From an uncultured Sphingomonadales bacterium (lineage in GTDB: Bacteria; Pseudomonadota; Alphaproteobacteria; Sphingomonadales; Sphingomonadaceae), in the NCBI GenBank assembly GCA_903848655.1, contig CAINGT010000055.1, forward strand, positions 1 to 60,490: a stretch of 60,490 nucleotides of DNA. The letters run 5' to 3'. Positions 34,965-44,030 of this stretch are shown here, piece by piece. The position numbers and the translations under genes were made by a program. Each line of letters begins with the position of its first letter. Position 1 is the first letter of the stretch. The notes below the pieces were generated by a model. That model had not been told where the DNA came from, searched no databases, and was given only the letters and a program-made list of their open reading frames with translations.

Positions 34965-36572
34965 ATGATGGACACTGAAACGATCGAGCACACCGATATC
35001 GTCGTAATCGGTGCCGGATTTTCGGGCATGTACGCGATCTGGCGGCTGCGCGGTGACCATGGCATCGTATGCTTTGAAGCGGGCGATGGCGTGGGCGGCA
35101 CCTGGTACTGGAACCGCTATCCCGGTGCGCGGGTCGATATCCAGAGCGTCGAATATTCATACGGCTTTGATGAAGATCTGCAGCAGGAATGGCACTGGCC
35201 CGAACATTTTTCGGCCCAGCCCGATCTTGAACGCTATGCCAACCATGTCGCTGACCGGTTTGGCTTGCGCGAGGCGATCCGCTTTTCCAATCCGGTTCAA
35301 GCCATGCGCTTCGATGCGGAAACGAACCGCTGGCATGTGCACACGGCAAAGGGCGACCATGTCGTCTGTCGCTATGTGATCGCGGCAACCGGTGCGCTGT
35401 TTGTTCCCAATACTCCGCCATGGCCGGGGCGCGAAACGTTTCGCGGAGACATCTATCATACCGCGCAATGGCCGCGCGAAGGCGTTGATTTTACCGGCAA
35501 GCGGGTCGGCTTTATCGGCACGGGATCAACCGGCATTCAGGCGACGCCGCTTATCGCCGAGCAGGCCGCGCATCTCACCGTGTTTCAGCGCACACCGGCA
35601 TTCGTCATGCCATCCGGCAACACCGTGCTCGACCCGGCGTTCGAACAGGACTGGAAAGCCAACTATGCGCCGCGCCGCCAGCAGTTGCTCGAAACTTTTG
35701 GCGTATCGATGATCGAATATCCGGCGCTTTCGGTGCACCAATGCACACCCGAACAGCGCAAGGAAATCCTTGAGAAAGCGTGGGCATCCAAAAGCGCATT
35801 CCAGATGCAGGTGGCGTTCACCGATGTGATGACCGATATGGCCGCGAATACCGTGGTCAGCGAATTTGTCTGCAGCAAGATCCGCGAAACCGTGCACGAT
35901 CCGGTTACCGCAGAATTGCTCTGCCCAAAAACGTACCCGATTGGCGGCAAGCGGCTGTGCATCGGCAATGGCTATTTCGAAATGTACAACCGTGACAATG
36001 TATCGCTGGTTGATGTGAAGACCGATCCGATTGTCGCGTTTACCGCCACCGGTTTGCGCACCACCGCTGCTGACTATGCGCTTGATGCGATCGTGACCGC
36101 GACCGGGTTCGACGCGATGACCGGATCGTTGAACCGGATCGATATCACAGGGCTCAATCAGCGCAAGCTGGCCGACAAATGGGCCGATGGGCCAACCACC
36201 TATCTGAGCGCGATGGTGGCGGGCTTTCCCAACTTGTTCATGATCCACGGCCCGATGGGGCCGGGCGCGCAAGCGCAAATGATCACCTCTGGCGAGTGGC
36301 AGGTGAATTGGACCGCGCGGGTGATCGCCGATATGGAACAGTCAGGGTTTTCGCGGATCGATACGACCGAGACAGCCGAACGCTGGTGGGCGGCAGAAGT
36401 CGATATGGCGGCGGACACGACCGTGCACAAACTGGCGGATTCATGGTACAATGCCAAGAATATCGCGGGCAAGAAAGGCGGCTTTATGATCTATGTCGGC
36501 GGCTTCCCCCGCTATACCGCCTTGTGCGACCGCGCCATCACCGATTGGTATCGGGGCTTTATTCGCAGCTAG
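34965..36572 (+). CDS. Flavin-dependent Baeyer-Villiger monooxygenase
   Basis: A 535-aa type I BVMO that inserts oxygen next to a ketone using NADPH and O2. GAGFSG (16-21) binds FAD. GTWYWNRYPGARVD is the characteristic first segment. The fingerprint FxGxxxHxxxW(P/D) is complete as FRGDIYHTAQWP at 159-170, and GTGSTG (185-190) binds NADP. Relatives act on cyclohexanone, cyclopentadecanone, phenylacetone and steroid ketones. Start ATGATG with AGGGG upstream, on the heels of the MDR gene. The stop codon lies at the left edge of dispersed repeat copy 5, which ends this series. Confidence 0.95.
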   Translation: MMDTETIEHTDIVVIGAGFSGMYAIWRLRGDHGIVCFEAGDGVGGTWYWNRYPGARVDIQSVEYSYGFDEDLQQEWHWPEHFSAQPDLERYANHVADRFGLREAIRFSNPVQAMRFDAETNRWHVHTAKGDHVVCRYVIAATGALFVPNTPPWPGRETFRGDIYHTAQWPREGVDFTGKRVGFIGTGSTGIQATPLIAEQAAHLTVFQRTPAFVMPSGNTVLDPAFEQDWKANYAPRRQQLLETFGVSMIEYPALSVHQCTPEQRKEILEKAWASKSAFQMQVAFTDVMTDMAANTVVSEFVCSKIRETVHDPVTAELLCPKTYPIGGKRLCIGNGYFEMYNRDNVSLVDVKTDPIVAFTATGLRTTAADYALDAIVTATGFDAMTGSLNRIDITGLNQRKLADKWADGPTTYLSAMVAGFPNLFMIHGPMGPGAQAQMITSGEWQVNWTARVIADMEQSGFSRIDTTETAERWWAAEVDMAADTTVHKLADSWYNAKNIAGKKGGFMIYVGGFPRYTALCDRAITDWYRGFIRS

Positions 36573-36694
36573 AGCGGAATGCGATAAGATTGAATCGCAT
36601 TCCGCTCTAGAGTCTTTGTTTTCGCGTGATTTATTGCGAACCGCAGGCCACCGCAGGTAAAAGCCGGTTCCCACTTTTTCGCATCACGCTCTAA
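36570..36694 (+). repeat. Dispersed palindromic repeat, copy 5 (single-arm form)
   Basis: A 125-bp copy between two convergent genes. The main hairpin is perfect (CTAGAGCGG/CCGCTCTAG outer pairs). The left arm of the second palindrome carries a diverged CCGCAGGCCACCGCAGGT segment. The stop codon of the monooxygenase lies at its left edge, and the last codons and TGA stop of the opposing amidohydrolase are encoded by its right end (AGAGCGTGA). Confidence 0.92.
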
Positions 36695-38411
36695 TCGGCG
36701 CGCGCTGGCTGCCGCGCACAACCCGGCCCGGGCGTGCGCCGGTCGGTTGGTCGTTGCGGCGGATCATCACGCCGTTGCACAGCGTGGCGACATAGCCAGT
36801 GGCGGGCTGATCCAGCCTGCGGCCACCGCCGGGCAGATCGTGCGTCACCACTGGTGCGTGCAGCGCCAGATCGGCCATGGCGATCACGTTGAGATCGGCC
36901 TTGAAACCCGCCACAATCAGCCCCCGGTCAGCCAGGCCCATCGCGCGCGCCGGCTTGGCGGTCAGCGCGTGGACGGCTTCGGCCAGCGACAGCCGTTCGC
37001 CCGCGCGATCGCGCACCCAATATGTCAGCAGAAACGTGGGATAGCTGGCATCGCAGATCGCGGCATAATGCGCGCCGCCATCGCCCAGGCCAAGCACAGT
37101 ATCGCCGCGCCGCATCAGCGGCAGCAGCGCATCAAGCCGCGCTTCATGAAAATTGCCCAATGTGTTCAGGATCATGCCGTGGCCATCCCGGTCCATCATC
37201 AGGTCATAGGCGATTGCCTGGGGGGCACAGCCGCTGGCACGCGCTTGTGCGCCGATGCTCGTTGCCGCAGCGGGTTCGTATTGCGGCGGATCGCTGAACG
37301 GAAACATCCAGTCCCAATTGCGAGTCATCATCGCCAGCGGATGGCCGTCTTGCGGGCTTTGCGCCAGCAGCGCAGCGCGAAACGCCGGATCGCGCAAATG
37401 CACAAGCTGCTGATCGAGCGGCAGATCGGCAATCGCGGTATAGGCAGGGCACAAGCAGAACGGATGGGCGGACAGTTCCCACGCCGAAATCAGCCCGATG
37501 GGGCGCGGCAGAATTTGCGGCACAATCGTCAGCCCGCGCGCATTGGCGGCATCGACCGCAGCCAGCGCGATTTCCCATGTCGGCGCGCCGGTGTTCGCTG
37601 TGGCAAGCGTGAATGTGGCGGGACGGCCGCAGCTTTCCGCCACGGCGATCAGATGCGCCAGCTCGTCCGTCCACGTCGCAAAGGGCACATCGAGCACCAT
37701 TTGCAACACGCCCGCGCCCGCATCGCCCATCGCGCTGGCAATCGCGATCAATTCCGCAGCGCTGGCGGCATGGCTGGGGATCTGTTCACCCGTGCTGGTG
37801 CGATGGATCATCAGCCGCGATGTGGCAAAGCCAATCGCGCCAGCGTCAATCGCCTCTCGCGCCAAGGCCTTCATCCGCGCAAGGTCGTCAGCCGTGGCCA
37901 GTTCGCGCCGCACACCGCGTTCGCCCATTACATAGACGCGCAACGGGCTGTGCGGCAGCAAGGCGGCCACATCGATATCGCGCGGGCTGCGCTTCAGCGC
38001 GGCAAGGTACTCGGGAAAGCTTTCCCAGTTCCATGGCAGCCCTTCGGCCATCACCACGCCGGGAATATCCTCCACCCCTTCCATCACGCGGATCAGCGCG
38101 TCATGGTCCGCCGCGCGGCAGGGCGCAAAGCCCACACCGCAATTGCCGATCACCACCGTGGTTACCCCATGCGATGATGACGGGGTCATGGTTTCGCCCC
38201 AGATCGCCTGCCCGTCATAATGCGTGTGGATATCGACAAAGCCGGGCGTAACGACCAACCCGGCGGCATCAATCGTTTCGCGCGCGGTGCCGGGAAAGTG
38301 CGGCCCGGCATAGATCACCCGGTCGCCTGCGACCGCAACATCGCCGACATAAAGTTCCGCACCGCTGCCATCGGCGACAGTCCCGCCCCGGATTACCAGG
38401 TCCGCATTCAC
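36684..38411 (-). CDS. D-aminoacylase-like amidohydrolase (COG3653 type), paralogue 1
   Basis: A 575-aa member of the metal-dependent amidohydrolase superfamily, near N-acyl-D-amino-acid deacylases. Metal-site motifs are DIHTHYDG (His62, His64), GNCG with Cys91 (the bridging Cys of D-aminoacylase) and GLGDGGAHY (Asp near residue 455). The usual Thr-His-x-Arg segment is not obvious. The GTG start overlaps the stop of the Coq4-like gene (GTGA), so translation is coupled. It may open a cyclic amide, lactone or activated ring rather than an acyl amino acid. The last residues come from the dispersed repeat. Confidence 0.85.
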   Translation of the reverse strand: MNADLVIRGGTVADGSGAELYVGDVAVAGDRVIYAGPHFPGTARETIDAAGLVVTPGFVDIHTHYDGQAIWGETMTPSSSHGVTTVVIGNCGVGFAPCRAADHDALIRVMEGVEDIPGVVMAEGLPWNWESFPEYLAALKRSPRDIDVAALLPHSPLRVYVMGERGVRRELATADDLARMKALAREAIDAGAIGFATSRLMIHRTSTGEQIPSHAASAAELIAIASAMGDAGAGVLQMVLDVPFATWTDELAHLIAVAESCGRPATFTLATANTGAPTWEIALAAVDAANARGLTIVPQILPRPIGLISAWELSAHPFCLCPAYTAIADLPLDQQLVHLRDPAFRAALLAQSPQDGHPLAMMTRNWDWMFPFSDPPQYEPAAATSIGAQARASGCAPQAIAYDLMMDRDGHGMILNTLGNFHEARLDALLPLMRRGDTVLGLGDGGAHYAAICDASYPTFLLTYWVRDRAGERLSLAEAVHALTAKPARAMGLADRGLIVAGFKADLNVIAMADLALHAPVVTHDLPGGGRRLDQPATGYVATLCNGVMIRRNDQPTGARPGRVVRGSQRAPIRA

Positions 38412-39262
38412 TGCGCAGGCCCCCTTCCGGTTGGCAGCGGGCCGCGTTCGGCCCAGAATGCCCCTTCGGCGTCGGTATCGCCATCGACCGCGCCTCGCAC
38501 GCCCAGCGCCGCGCGCGCTTGGTCCAGCGGCAGGTGGAATACGTCTTCCAGCTTCGCCATGAACAGCGCATCGCTGTCCTGCCCGACTTTCATGCCGCGC
38601 TGGATACAGTTTACCGCAGTTGGCCAGACTTGCGGATAGTGCAGCATCGTGCGCACAGTATAGCGCAACGAGCCGAAAATCTGGATCATCGACAATTCGG
38701 CGGCCAGTTCGGGATTGCGGATGAATTTGAACACATTCGTCAGGCGGTACCAATACGGCACCAGTTCGCCCATGAAATTGAACCCGCCGCCGCACAAGAT
38801 ATGTTCAAAATCATGAGTCTGGCCTGATCTGACATTGTAGAATTCAAGCTGGGTGGTGGGCGCGGCGAACGGCACGATCTGAATTTCATAGTCGCCGCGC
38901 GTCATCTGCGCATGGAATATGCCCCCCAGCGAACCCGGCGCAAAGCCTGCGAAATCGTCGATCGTATATGTCGAAACGAACCCAGCGGTGAACCACGCAT
39001 CGAGCGCGGGGTTTACCCGGCGTTCGTCGGCAAACATCTGCTCGATGCGGGCATGATCGCGCAAGCTGTCGAGGATCGGCAGGAATTCATACATTTCGGC
39101 GGGCGGCGGCATGTCAGCCCCGTTTTTGCGCAACAAGATCATGGCGAGCCAGTCGCGCAGGCGCGGATCGTTCAAGTATTTCGAGGACGATACCAGCACG
39201 CTTGATGGCGTTTCGACCGGCATGACGCCGCGCGCGAGATAGGGGACATCAGCGGTCATCAT
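38408..39262 (-). CDS. Coq4-family protein, paralogue A
   Basis: A 284-aa Coq4-family protein. The diagnostic metal motif HDxxHx11E is complete (His150, Asp151, His154, Glu166) within GQTHDFEHILCGGGFNF. In ubiquinone synthesis COQ4 removes the C1 carboxyl group and hydroxylates that carbon of the ring. This copy lies in a catabolic series, its ATGATG start overlapping the stop of the OYE gene (ATGA) and its stop overlapping the amidohydrolase start (GTGA). The N-terminus DVPYLARG is shared with paralogue B. I infer a decarboxylation or hydroxylation step on a ring intermediate, not ubiquinone synthesis. Confidence 0.86.
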   Translation of the reverse strand: MMTADVPYLARGVMPVETPSSVLVSSSKYLNDPRLRDWLAMILLRKNGADMPPPAEMYEFLPILDSLRDHARIEQMFADERRVNPALDAWFTAGFVSTYTIDDFAGFAPGSLGGIFHAQMTRGDYEIQIVPFAAPTTQLEFYNVRSGQTHDFEHILCGGGFNFMGELVPYWYRLTNVFKFIRNPELAAELSMIQIFGSLRYTVRTMLHYPQVWPTAVNCIQRGMKVGQDSDALFMAKLEDVFHLPLDQARAALGVRGAVDGDTDAEGAFWAERGPLPTGRGPAQ

Positions 39263-40311
39263 GCCATCGCCGGATAATCGGTGTAACCGCGGTGCTCTCC
39301 GGTGTAGAGCAAGGCGTAGTCGGGCTTGGCGAGCGGGGCACCCGCCTTGAACCGGGCGACCAGATCGGGATTGGCAATGAAGGGCCGCCCGAACGACACC
39401 GCATCGGCCGCGCCGTTCGCCAGCAGGGCTTCGGCGCATTCCAGCGTCAGCATATTGTTGGCGATGATCGGGCCGGACCAGTTGGCGCGCACAAAGGCCA
39501 GCGTGTCAAAATCGCGCAATCCCATATCGAGCACGTGCATATAGGCGCAACCAAGCCCGTCGATGGCGGCAAGAAACGGGGCGAACGTTTCTGCCGGGTC
39601 GCTTGGGTCCATGGCGTTATACGGATTGCCTGGCGAAATGCGGATCCCGACACGGTCTGCGCCAATCGCCTCTGCCAGCGCGGCCACGACCATGGCGGGA
39701 AACCGGGCGCGGTCTATTCCATAGTCATCGTCGCGCCGGTTGCTGCCGCGATCAAGGAACTGGTTGACCAGGTATCCGGAAGCACAGTGCAATTCCACCC
39801 CGTCGATCCCGGCGGAGCGGGCATTGCGCGCCGCCTGTGCGAATTCGTCGGCAAGCGCGGGCAGGTCTTCGGCAGTAAGCGCGCGCGGCGCGGCACACGC
39901 GGCGGGCACGCCATCCGGCCCCGGCACCAGTTCGGGACAGGCAATCGCGCTGGGGGCGATGACATCGGCAGCAAAGCCGCGATTGGCGATCACGGCAACG
40001 CGGCCGACATGCATCAACTGCATGACGATGCGCCCGCCTTCATCATGCACGGCCTGCGCCACGCGCGCCCAACCGGCGATCTGCGCAGCGGAATGGATCC
40101 CCGGTGTGCGCCAATAGCCTTTGCCTGCGGGGCAGGGCTGGGTGCCTTCGGTAACGATCAATCCGGCAGTGGCGCGCTGCCGGTAATATGTCGCCATCAG
40201 CTCGGTGGGCACATCGTCCGGCCCCGCGCGGTCGCGCGTCATCGGCGACATGACGATACGATTGGCAAGATCGAGCGCACCTAGCCGCGTCGGTTCGAAA
40301 ATCCGGCTCAA
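39259..40311 (-). CDS. Old-yellow-enzyme-type alkene reductase (NemA-like)
   Basis: A 350-aa FMN barrel of the OYE family. It begins IFEPTRLGALDLANRIVMSPMTR; GTQPCPAGKGYWRTPGIHS and FGRPFIANPDLVARFK are typical. The substrate-binding pair, usually HxxN or HxxH, reads HCAS in HCASGYLVNQFLDRGSN, so the second residue is Ser. It would reduce an activated C=C with NAD(P)H. I choose TTG at 40311, 10 nt after GAGGA; TTG at 40320 is too close to that site. It is coupled to Coq4-A by a 4-bp overlap. An AT-rich promoter region with a CATTTGCGT site lies upstream. Confidence 0.88.
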   Translation of the reverse strand: MSRIFEPTRLGALDLANRIVMSPMTRDRAGPDDVPTELMATYYRQRATAGLIVTEGTQPCPAGKGYWRTPGIHSAAQIAGWARVAQAVHDEGGRIVMQLMHVGRVAVIANRGFAADVIAPSAIACPELVPGPDGVPAACAAPRALTAEDLPALADEFAQAARNARSAGIDGVELHCASGYLVNQFLDRGSNRRDDDYGIDRARFPAMVVAALAEAIGADRVGIRISPGNPYNAMDPSDPAETFAPFLAAIDGLGCAYMHVLDMGLRDFDTLAFVRANWSGPIIANNMLTLECAEALLANGAADAVSFGRPFIANPDLVARFKAGAPLAKPDYALLYTGEHRGYTDYPAMA

Positions 40312-40435
40312 GATTCGCAAATCCTCTTTCCCTGCTAGTCGATAACCAGCATTTGCGTTTTGTTATACCAGTTTATTTACGATTTTGCAAAGGGCTTGGC
40401 GCGGCGTTGCGAGCATATTGCCAGGGCGGAAGCGA

Positions 40436-40768
40436 TCAGACCCCAGGCTGGTTGGCAGGGATTTCTACCACCAGCCCGTCAAGCTCTTCGCCCAGTTGCA
40501 CCTGGCATGACAGGCGGCTGCCCGGCCGCAGTTCCACACCTTCGATCGCTTCGAGCATGGCGCGTTCATCGGGCGGGGCCACGCCCACCCGGTCAAGCCA
40601 TTCCGGCGCGATATAGCAATGGCACGTGCCGCACTGCATCATGCCGCCGCACTGCGCATCGATGCCATCGACCAGATTGCCGACCGCCAGATGCATCAGG
40701 GTCATGCCTTCAAAATTGACACAGGTGCGGCTGGTGCCGTCGGGTTGAATATAGGTGATTTTGACCAT
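40436..40768 (-). CDS. 2Fe-2S ferredoxin, P450 redox partner
   Basis: A 110-aa adrenodoxin/putidaredoxin-type ferredoxin. The cluster ligands follow Cx5Cx2Cx(about 36)C: CGGMMQCGTC and a final Cys in RLSCQV. MVKITYIQPDGTSRTCVNFEG is the usual beta-grasp start. It lies 14 bp behind the P450 gene in the same direction and surely delivers electrons to it. No ferredoxin reductase gene is in the window, so a reductase encoded elsewhere must serve it. Confidence 0.93.
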   Translation of the reverse strand: MVKITYIQPDGTSRTCVNFEGMTLMHLAVGNLVDGIDAQCGGMMQCGTCHCYIAPEWLDRVGVAPPDERAMLEAIEGVELRPGSRLSCQVQLGEELDGLVVEIPANQPGV

Positions 40769-40782
40769 TGGGTCAGCAGGTC

Positions 40783-42189
40783 TCAGGCGTGGACATGCGC
40801 GGGGCAACCAGCGGCTTTGGCCAGTGCAACCGGATCGACACCGCTGGCACCATCAAGCTTGCGCTTGGTATAGCGCACGCGGCAGGGCTGGGCGGGCCAA
40901 TAGGTGCCCGCGCCGGCAATCGGTTTGACTTCGTCAAGCAGCTCCATGTCATAATGCTGGACCAGCACCGCGAGCAGCACTTTCATTTCCATGCGCGCAA
41001 AGTTGACCCCGGCGCAGCGGTGCACGCCGCCGCCAAAGCCGATCAGCGAATTGCTCTCGATCTGCGCATCGGGGTTGGCGGGGTTAAAGCGTTCGGGGTC
41101 AAACGCATCGGGATTGCGGAAGGTTTCTTCCATGCGGTGGCTGACCGAGGGGGCCAGCAGCACGAATTCCCCTTTGCGGATGTGATAGCCATTGCGCTCG
41201 ATATCGGCATTGGCCTTGCGGCTGAGCAAGAAGGCGACCGGGTGCAGCCGCTCGGTCTCGCGCAGCGCCAGGTCCATCTTTTCCATGGCGATGGCCTGTT
41301 CCCAACTGAAATCCTTGCCATCGCTGCCGCCCATTACGGTGGCGAGTTCGGCGCGAATCACCGCCATATAGGCCGGGTTCTGGATCAGGTCGGCGAGTGC
41401 CCAACTGACTTGTCCGGCGGTGGTTTCGTGCCCTGCCCACACCAGCAGCAGGATCAGGTGGCGGATGATCTCGTCAGCCACGGGGCGACCGTCGGGATAT
41501 TTCGTCTCGATCATCGTCTGGAAGAAATCGGGCGGATCGAGCGGCGCGGCGCGGCGCTTTTCGATCCACGATTGCAGGATGGTATGCAGCTTCTTCTTGG
41601 CGCGCTGGCTTTTAATCATGCGCGGCGTCGGCAGCCACAGCGGCAGCACGAATTCCATCCCGCCGGAAAAATCGCGAAACAGATCAAAGAATTCGTGGCC
41701 CAGCTTGTCGTGGAATTCGCGGCCCATAAAGCTGTGCGCGGCAATGTCCATCACCACCGGCCCCAGCGTCGGGATCAAGTCGAATTCGCCGCTTTCGCCC
41801 AGCCGATCAACAAGATTGAGCGATTCTTCGGCCATTACCGGCACATATTGCTTCATCGCGGCCGCTTTGAACCGCGGCATGACAATCGCCCGCTGGCGCA
41901 GATATTCGTCCATTTCGGCAAACGAGTAGAAATCGGGCGAAAACATCTTGAGGAAAAACGGCATCGATTCGCGGATCGACAGCAGTTTGTCGGTTTCTTC
42001 AAAGAAGAACCGGTTGTGCTCTGGCCCCAGCATCACATTCATGCGTCGGCCCATCATATTGAGCGCGAACATCTTGCCCCGGCTGCGATAGCCGCGTTTC
42101 AGCACTGACACCGGATCGCGGAAAAACTGCGCAAGATGGCCGATGACCGGCGCGGCACCATCAAGCAACGGCAGGGCTGCACTTGCCAT
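40783..42189 (-). CDS. Cytochrome P450
   Basis: A soluble bacterial P450 of 468 aa. The I-helix oxygen motif AGHETT is at 252-257, ExxR is ETER at 311-314, and the haem loop FGGGVHRCAG has ligand Cys392. Its full length, long N-terminal proline-poor region and I-helix surroundings resemble the CYP51-like bacterial group more than CYP101, but I cannot name the family securely. The start at 42189 follows CGGGAGAATTCC. Together with the ferredoxin behind it, it would hydroxylate a hydrophobic substrate at the head of the pathway. Confidence 0.92.
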   Translation of the reverse strand: MASAALPLLDGAAPVIGHLAQFFRDPVSVLKRGYRSRGKMFALNMMGRRMNVMLGPEHNRFFFEETDKLLSIRESMPFFLKMFSPDFYSFAEMDEYLRQRAIVMPRFKAAAMKQYVPVMAEESLNLVDRLGESGEFDLIPTLGPVVMDIAAHSFMGREFHDKLGHEFFDLFRDFSGGMEFVLPLWLPTPRMIKSQRAKKKLHTILQSWIEKRRAAPLDPPDFFQTMIETKYPDGRPVADEIIRHLILLLVWAGHETTAGQVSWALADLIQNPAYMAVIRAELATVMGGSDGKDFSWEQAIAMEKMDLALRETERLHPVAFLLSRKANADIERNGYHIRKGEFVLLAPSVSHRMEETFRNPDAFDPERFNPANPDAQIESNSLIGFGGGVHRCAGVNFARMEMKVLLAVLVQHYDMELLDEVKPIAGAGTYWPAQPCRVRYTKRKLDGASGVDPVALAKAAGCPAHVHA

Positions 42190-42345
42190 CGGAATTCTCC
42201 CGTTTTGCCGGACGTATACAAGACTTGCCGGAATTGCGCTCAGCGTAATCGCTCGATTGGGTGCCGTCACGCCCGACGATGCAATGCGGATCGAATAGTG
42301 ATATTTGCAGGATCGAAATGTGATCCGTACCGCCGCGCGCCCGGC

Positions 42346-43059
42346 TCAAACCCCGGCAGCGAAATCGAACTGGCTGGTCGGGATAATGTCGATCCGCGCG
42401 AAATCGATAAATCCGGCGCAGCTTTCGGTCATCGCGGCAAGGTTGGCGGAAAACCTGGCCGGATCGCCCACCGCCGCGAAAAACACTTCGGGCACGGTCA
42501 TCGCCTCAGCCGGGAAACATTCCTCGACAAATGCGTCGTAGGCTGGCGCGCCGTCAGTCAGCGGGGCGACGATTTGGTTTTGGACATATTCAAAGTTCGA
42601 CTGGGTGGCGATGGCCACGCGGGTATGGTGGCTGTGCCAATGCGCGATCGCGGCGGCACGGGTCATGTCGGTGCGGAAACTGATAAAGCTTGCCTGGCTC
42701 CAGCCCCAGGTCCGTTCCCCGCCCGCCGCCGGGTATGACGGATTGGCAATAATCGTCGATTCGACCACCAGCCAGGCGGCAAAGCGCCCACAGGCGTCGG
42801 CAAGGATGGCATCGAGCGGTTGCCGAAACATTGCGTTGGCCGAAGGCAGCCAGAACTGCACCACGGCGTCTTGTTGCGGAGCCTGCCATTGCTGCACCAG
42901 CGCGCTTGCCGGGGCGACCGCGCGGTCGCGGATGTTGATGCGCACACCCGATGCACCGGCAGTGTGCAGCGCGGCGGGCAGCGTTCGCACCAATCGCGCG
43001 CCAAAGTTTTCGCAGGGTTCACCGTCCGGCGCCCACAGCGCGGCAATAATCTTTTCCAT
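42346..43059 (-). CDS. EthD-domain (dimeric alpha/beta barrel) protein
   Basis: A 237-aa protein that appears to be two ferredoxin-like dimeric alpha/beta-barrel units. The second has the EthD signature region MTRAAAIAHWHSHHTRVAI followed by EYVQNQIVAPL. EthD-type proteins accompany cytochrome P450 systems (EthABCD ether degradation) and include small decarboxylases and isomerases. Here a P450 and its ferredoxin lie next downstream across 156 bp. It starts 18 bp behind the SDR gene, so these two are co-transcribed. Exact chemistry unknown. Confidence 0.75.
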   Translation of the reverse strand: MEKIIAALWAPDGEPCENFGARLVRTLPAALHTAGASGVRINIRDRAVAPASALVQQWQAPQQDAVVQFWLPSANAMFRQPLDAILADACGRFAAWLVVESTIIANPSYPAAGGERTWGWSQASFISFRTDMTRAAAIAHWHSHHTRVAIATQSNFEYVQNQIVAPLTDGAPAYDAFVEECFPAEAMTVPEVFFAAVGDPARFSANLAAMTESCAGFIDFARIDIIPTSQFDFAAGV

Positions 43060-43077
43060 GCTTGCCTGCCACCTCGA

Positions 43078-43863
43078 TCAGTCGAAATTTGCCTGCCCGC
43101 CATCCAGCGGGATGGTGGCACCGGTCAGATAGCCCATGTCCGGCCCGCACAGCGCAACGAGTGCGCGGCCAATATCGTGTTCCAGCCGCCCGATCCGGCC
43201 CAGCGGAATCGTGCGGAAAAACGCTTCCGCTTCATCCGGATTGTGTTCGACCCACCACTTCAGCCCGGGAGATTCGGCATGCGGGGCGATGGTCAGCACG
43301 CGGATGCCTTGGCGGCCCCATTCGGCGGCGGCGGCGCGGGTCAGCGCGCGGATCGATTGCTTGACTGCCGCATAAGCGCCATACCCGCTCATGTCCCAGC
43401 GGATCCCCGCCGATGAGCAGAAGTTGAAGATCGTGCCGCCGCCGCGCGCGGCCAGCAGCGGGCGCGCGCGTTTCATCAGGCGCAGCGTGGCGAGCGGCCC
43501 GGATTCAAACCCCGCGATAAAGGCTTCGTCGGTCACATCGTCGAGCGTGCCCAGCGGCACTTCCTGCGCAGTGTTGACCAGCACGTCCAGCCCGCCGAAT
43601 TCCGCCACGGTCTGCCCCAGCGCTGCGTCCAGATCCGCTGCCGATTTGACATCGCAGGCCAGCGCCAGCGCACGGCCCCCGCGTGTGGTCACCTGCCGCG
43701 CGGTTTCCGCCACTTTGTCCAGCGTGCGCCCGGCGACGACAACTGCCGCACCCGCCTCGGCCATCGCCAGCGCCACGCCCTGACCGATGCCTTGGCCCGC
43801 CCCGGTGATCAGCGCGACTTTTCCGTGCATCGGGCCGGTCATCCCGGCGGCTCCATCAGCCAT
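43078..43863 (-). CDS. Short-chain dehydrogenase/reductase (SDR)
   Basis: A 261-aa SDR with TGAGQGIG at 20-27 and Tyr164-x3-Lys168. VAGRT after beta-2 points to NADP(H). The normally invariant NNAG is NTAQ (97-100), an uncommon change near the cofactor. GGGAG lies 6 nt before the ATG at 43863; an in-frame extension to 43986 would run through the divergent promoter region and is rejected. It is the first gene of the minus-strand series SDR-EthD-P450-ferredoxin-OYE-Coq4-amidohydrolase and is divergent from the KstD-like flavoprotein. Confidence 0.87.
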   Translation of the reverse strand: MADGAAGMTGPMHGKVALITGAGQGIGQGVALAMAEAGAAVVVAGRTLDKVAETARQVTTRGGRALALACDVKSAADLDAALGQTVAEFGGLDVLVNTAQEVPLGTLDDVTDEAFIAGFESGPLATLRLMKRARPLLAARGGGTIFNFCSSAGIRWDMSGYGAYAAVKQSIRALTRAAAAEWGRQGIRVLTIAPHAESPGLKWWVEHNPDEAEAFFRTIPLGRIGRLEHDIGRALVALCGPDMGYLTGATIPLDGGQANFD

Positions 43864-44030
43864 GCCATTCTCCCGCAGTGTTCGTAGATTATTTGCCACC
43901 ATATTACGCATGGAGTTGACAGCATGGCAAGCAAGGCCGCAACTTGCGTTGGATATGGCGATAGCGGATTCTCCGGCAGGCGACACCGGATTGCCTTGCG
44001 GACCAACCGACCACCAAAAGCAGGACTGGC

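Noticed and set aside
43916..43944. TTGACA as a -35 element between the SDR and the KstD-like gene
   Set aside because: The hexamer is perfect, but no acceptable -10 hexamer lies 16-18 bp downstream on that strand.
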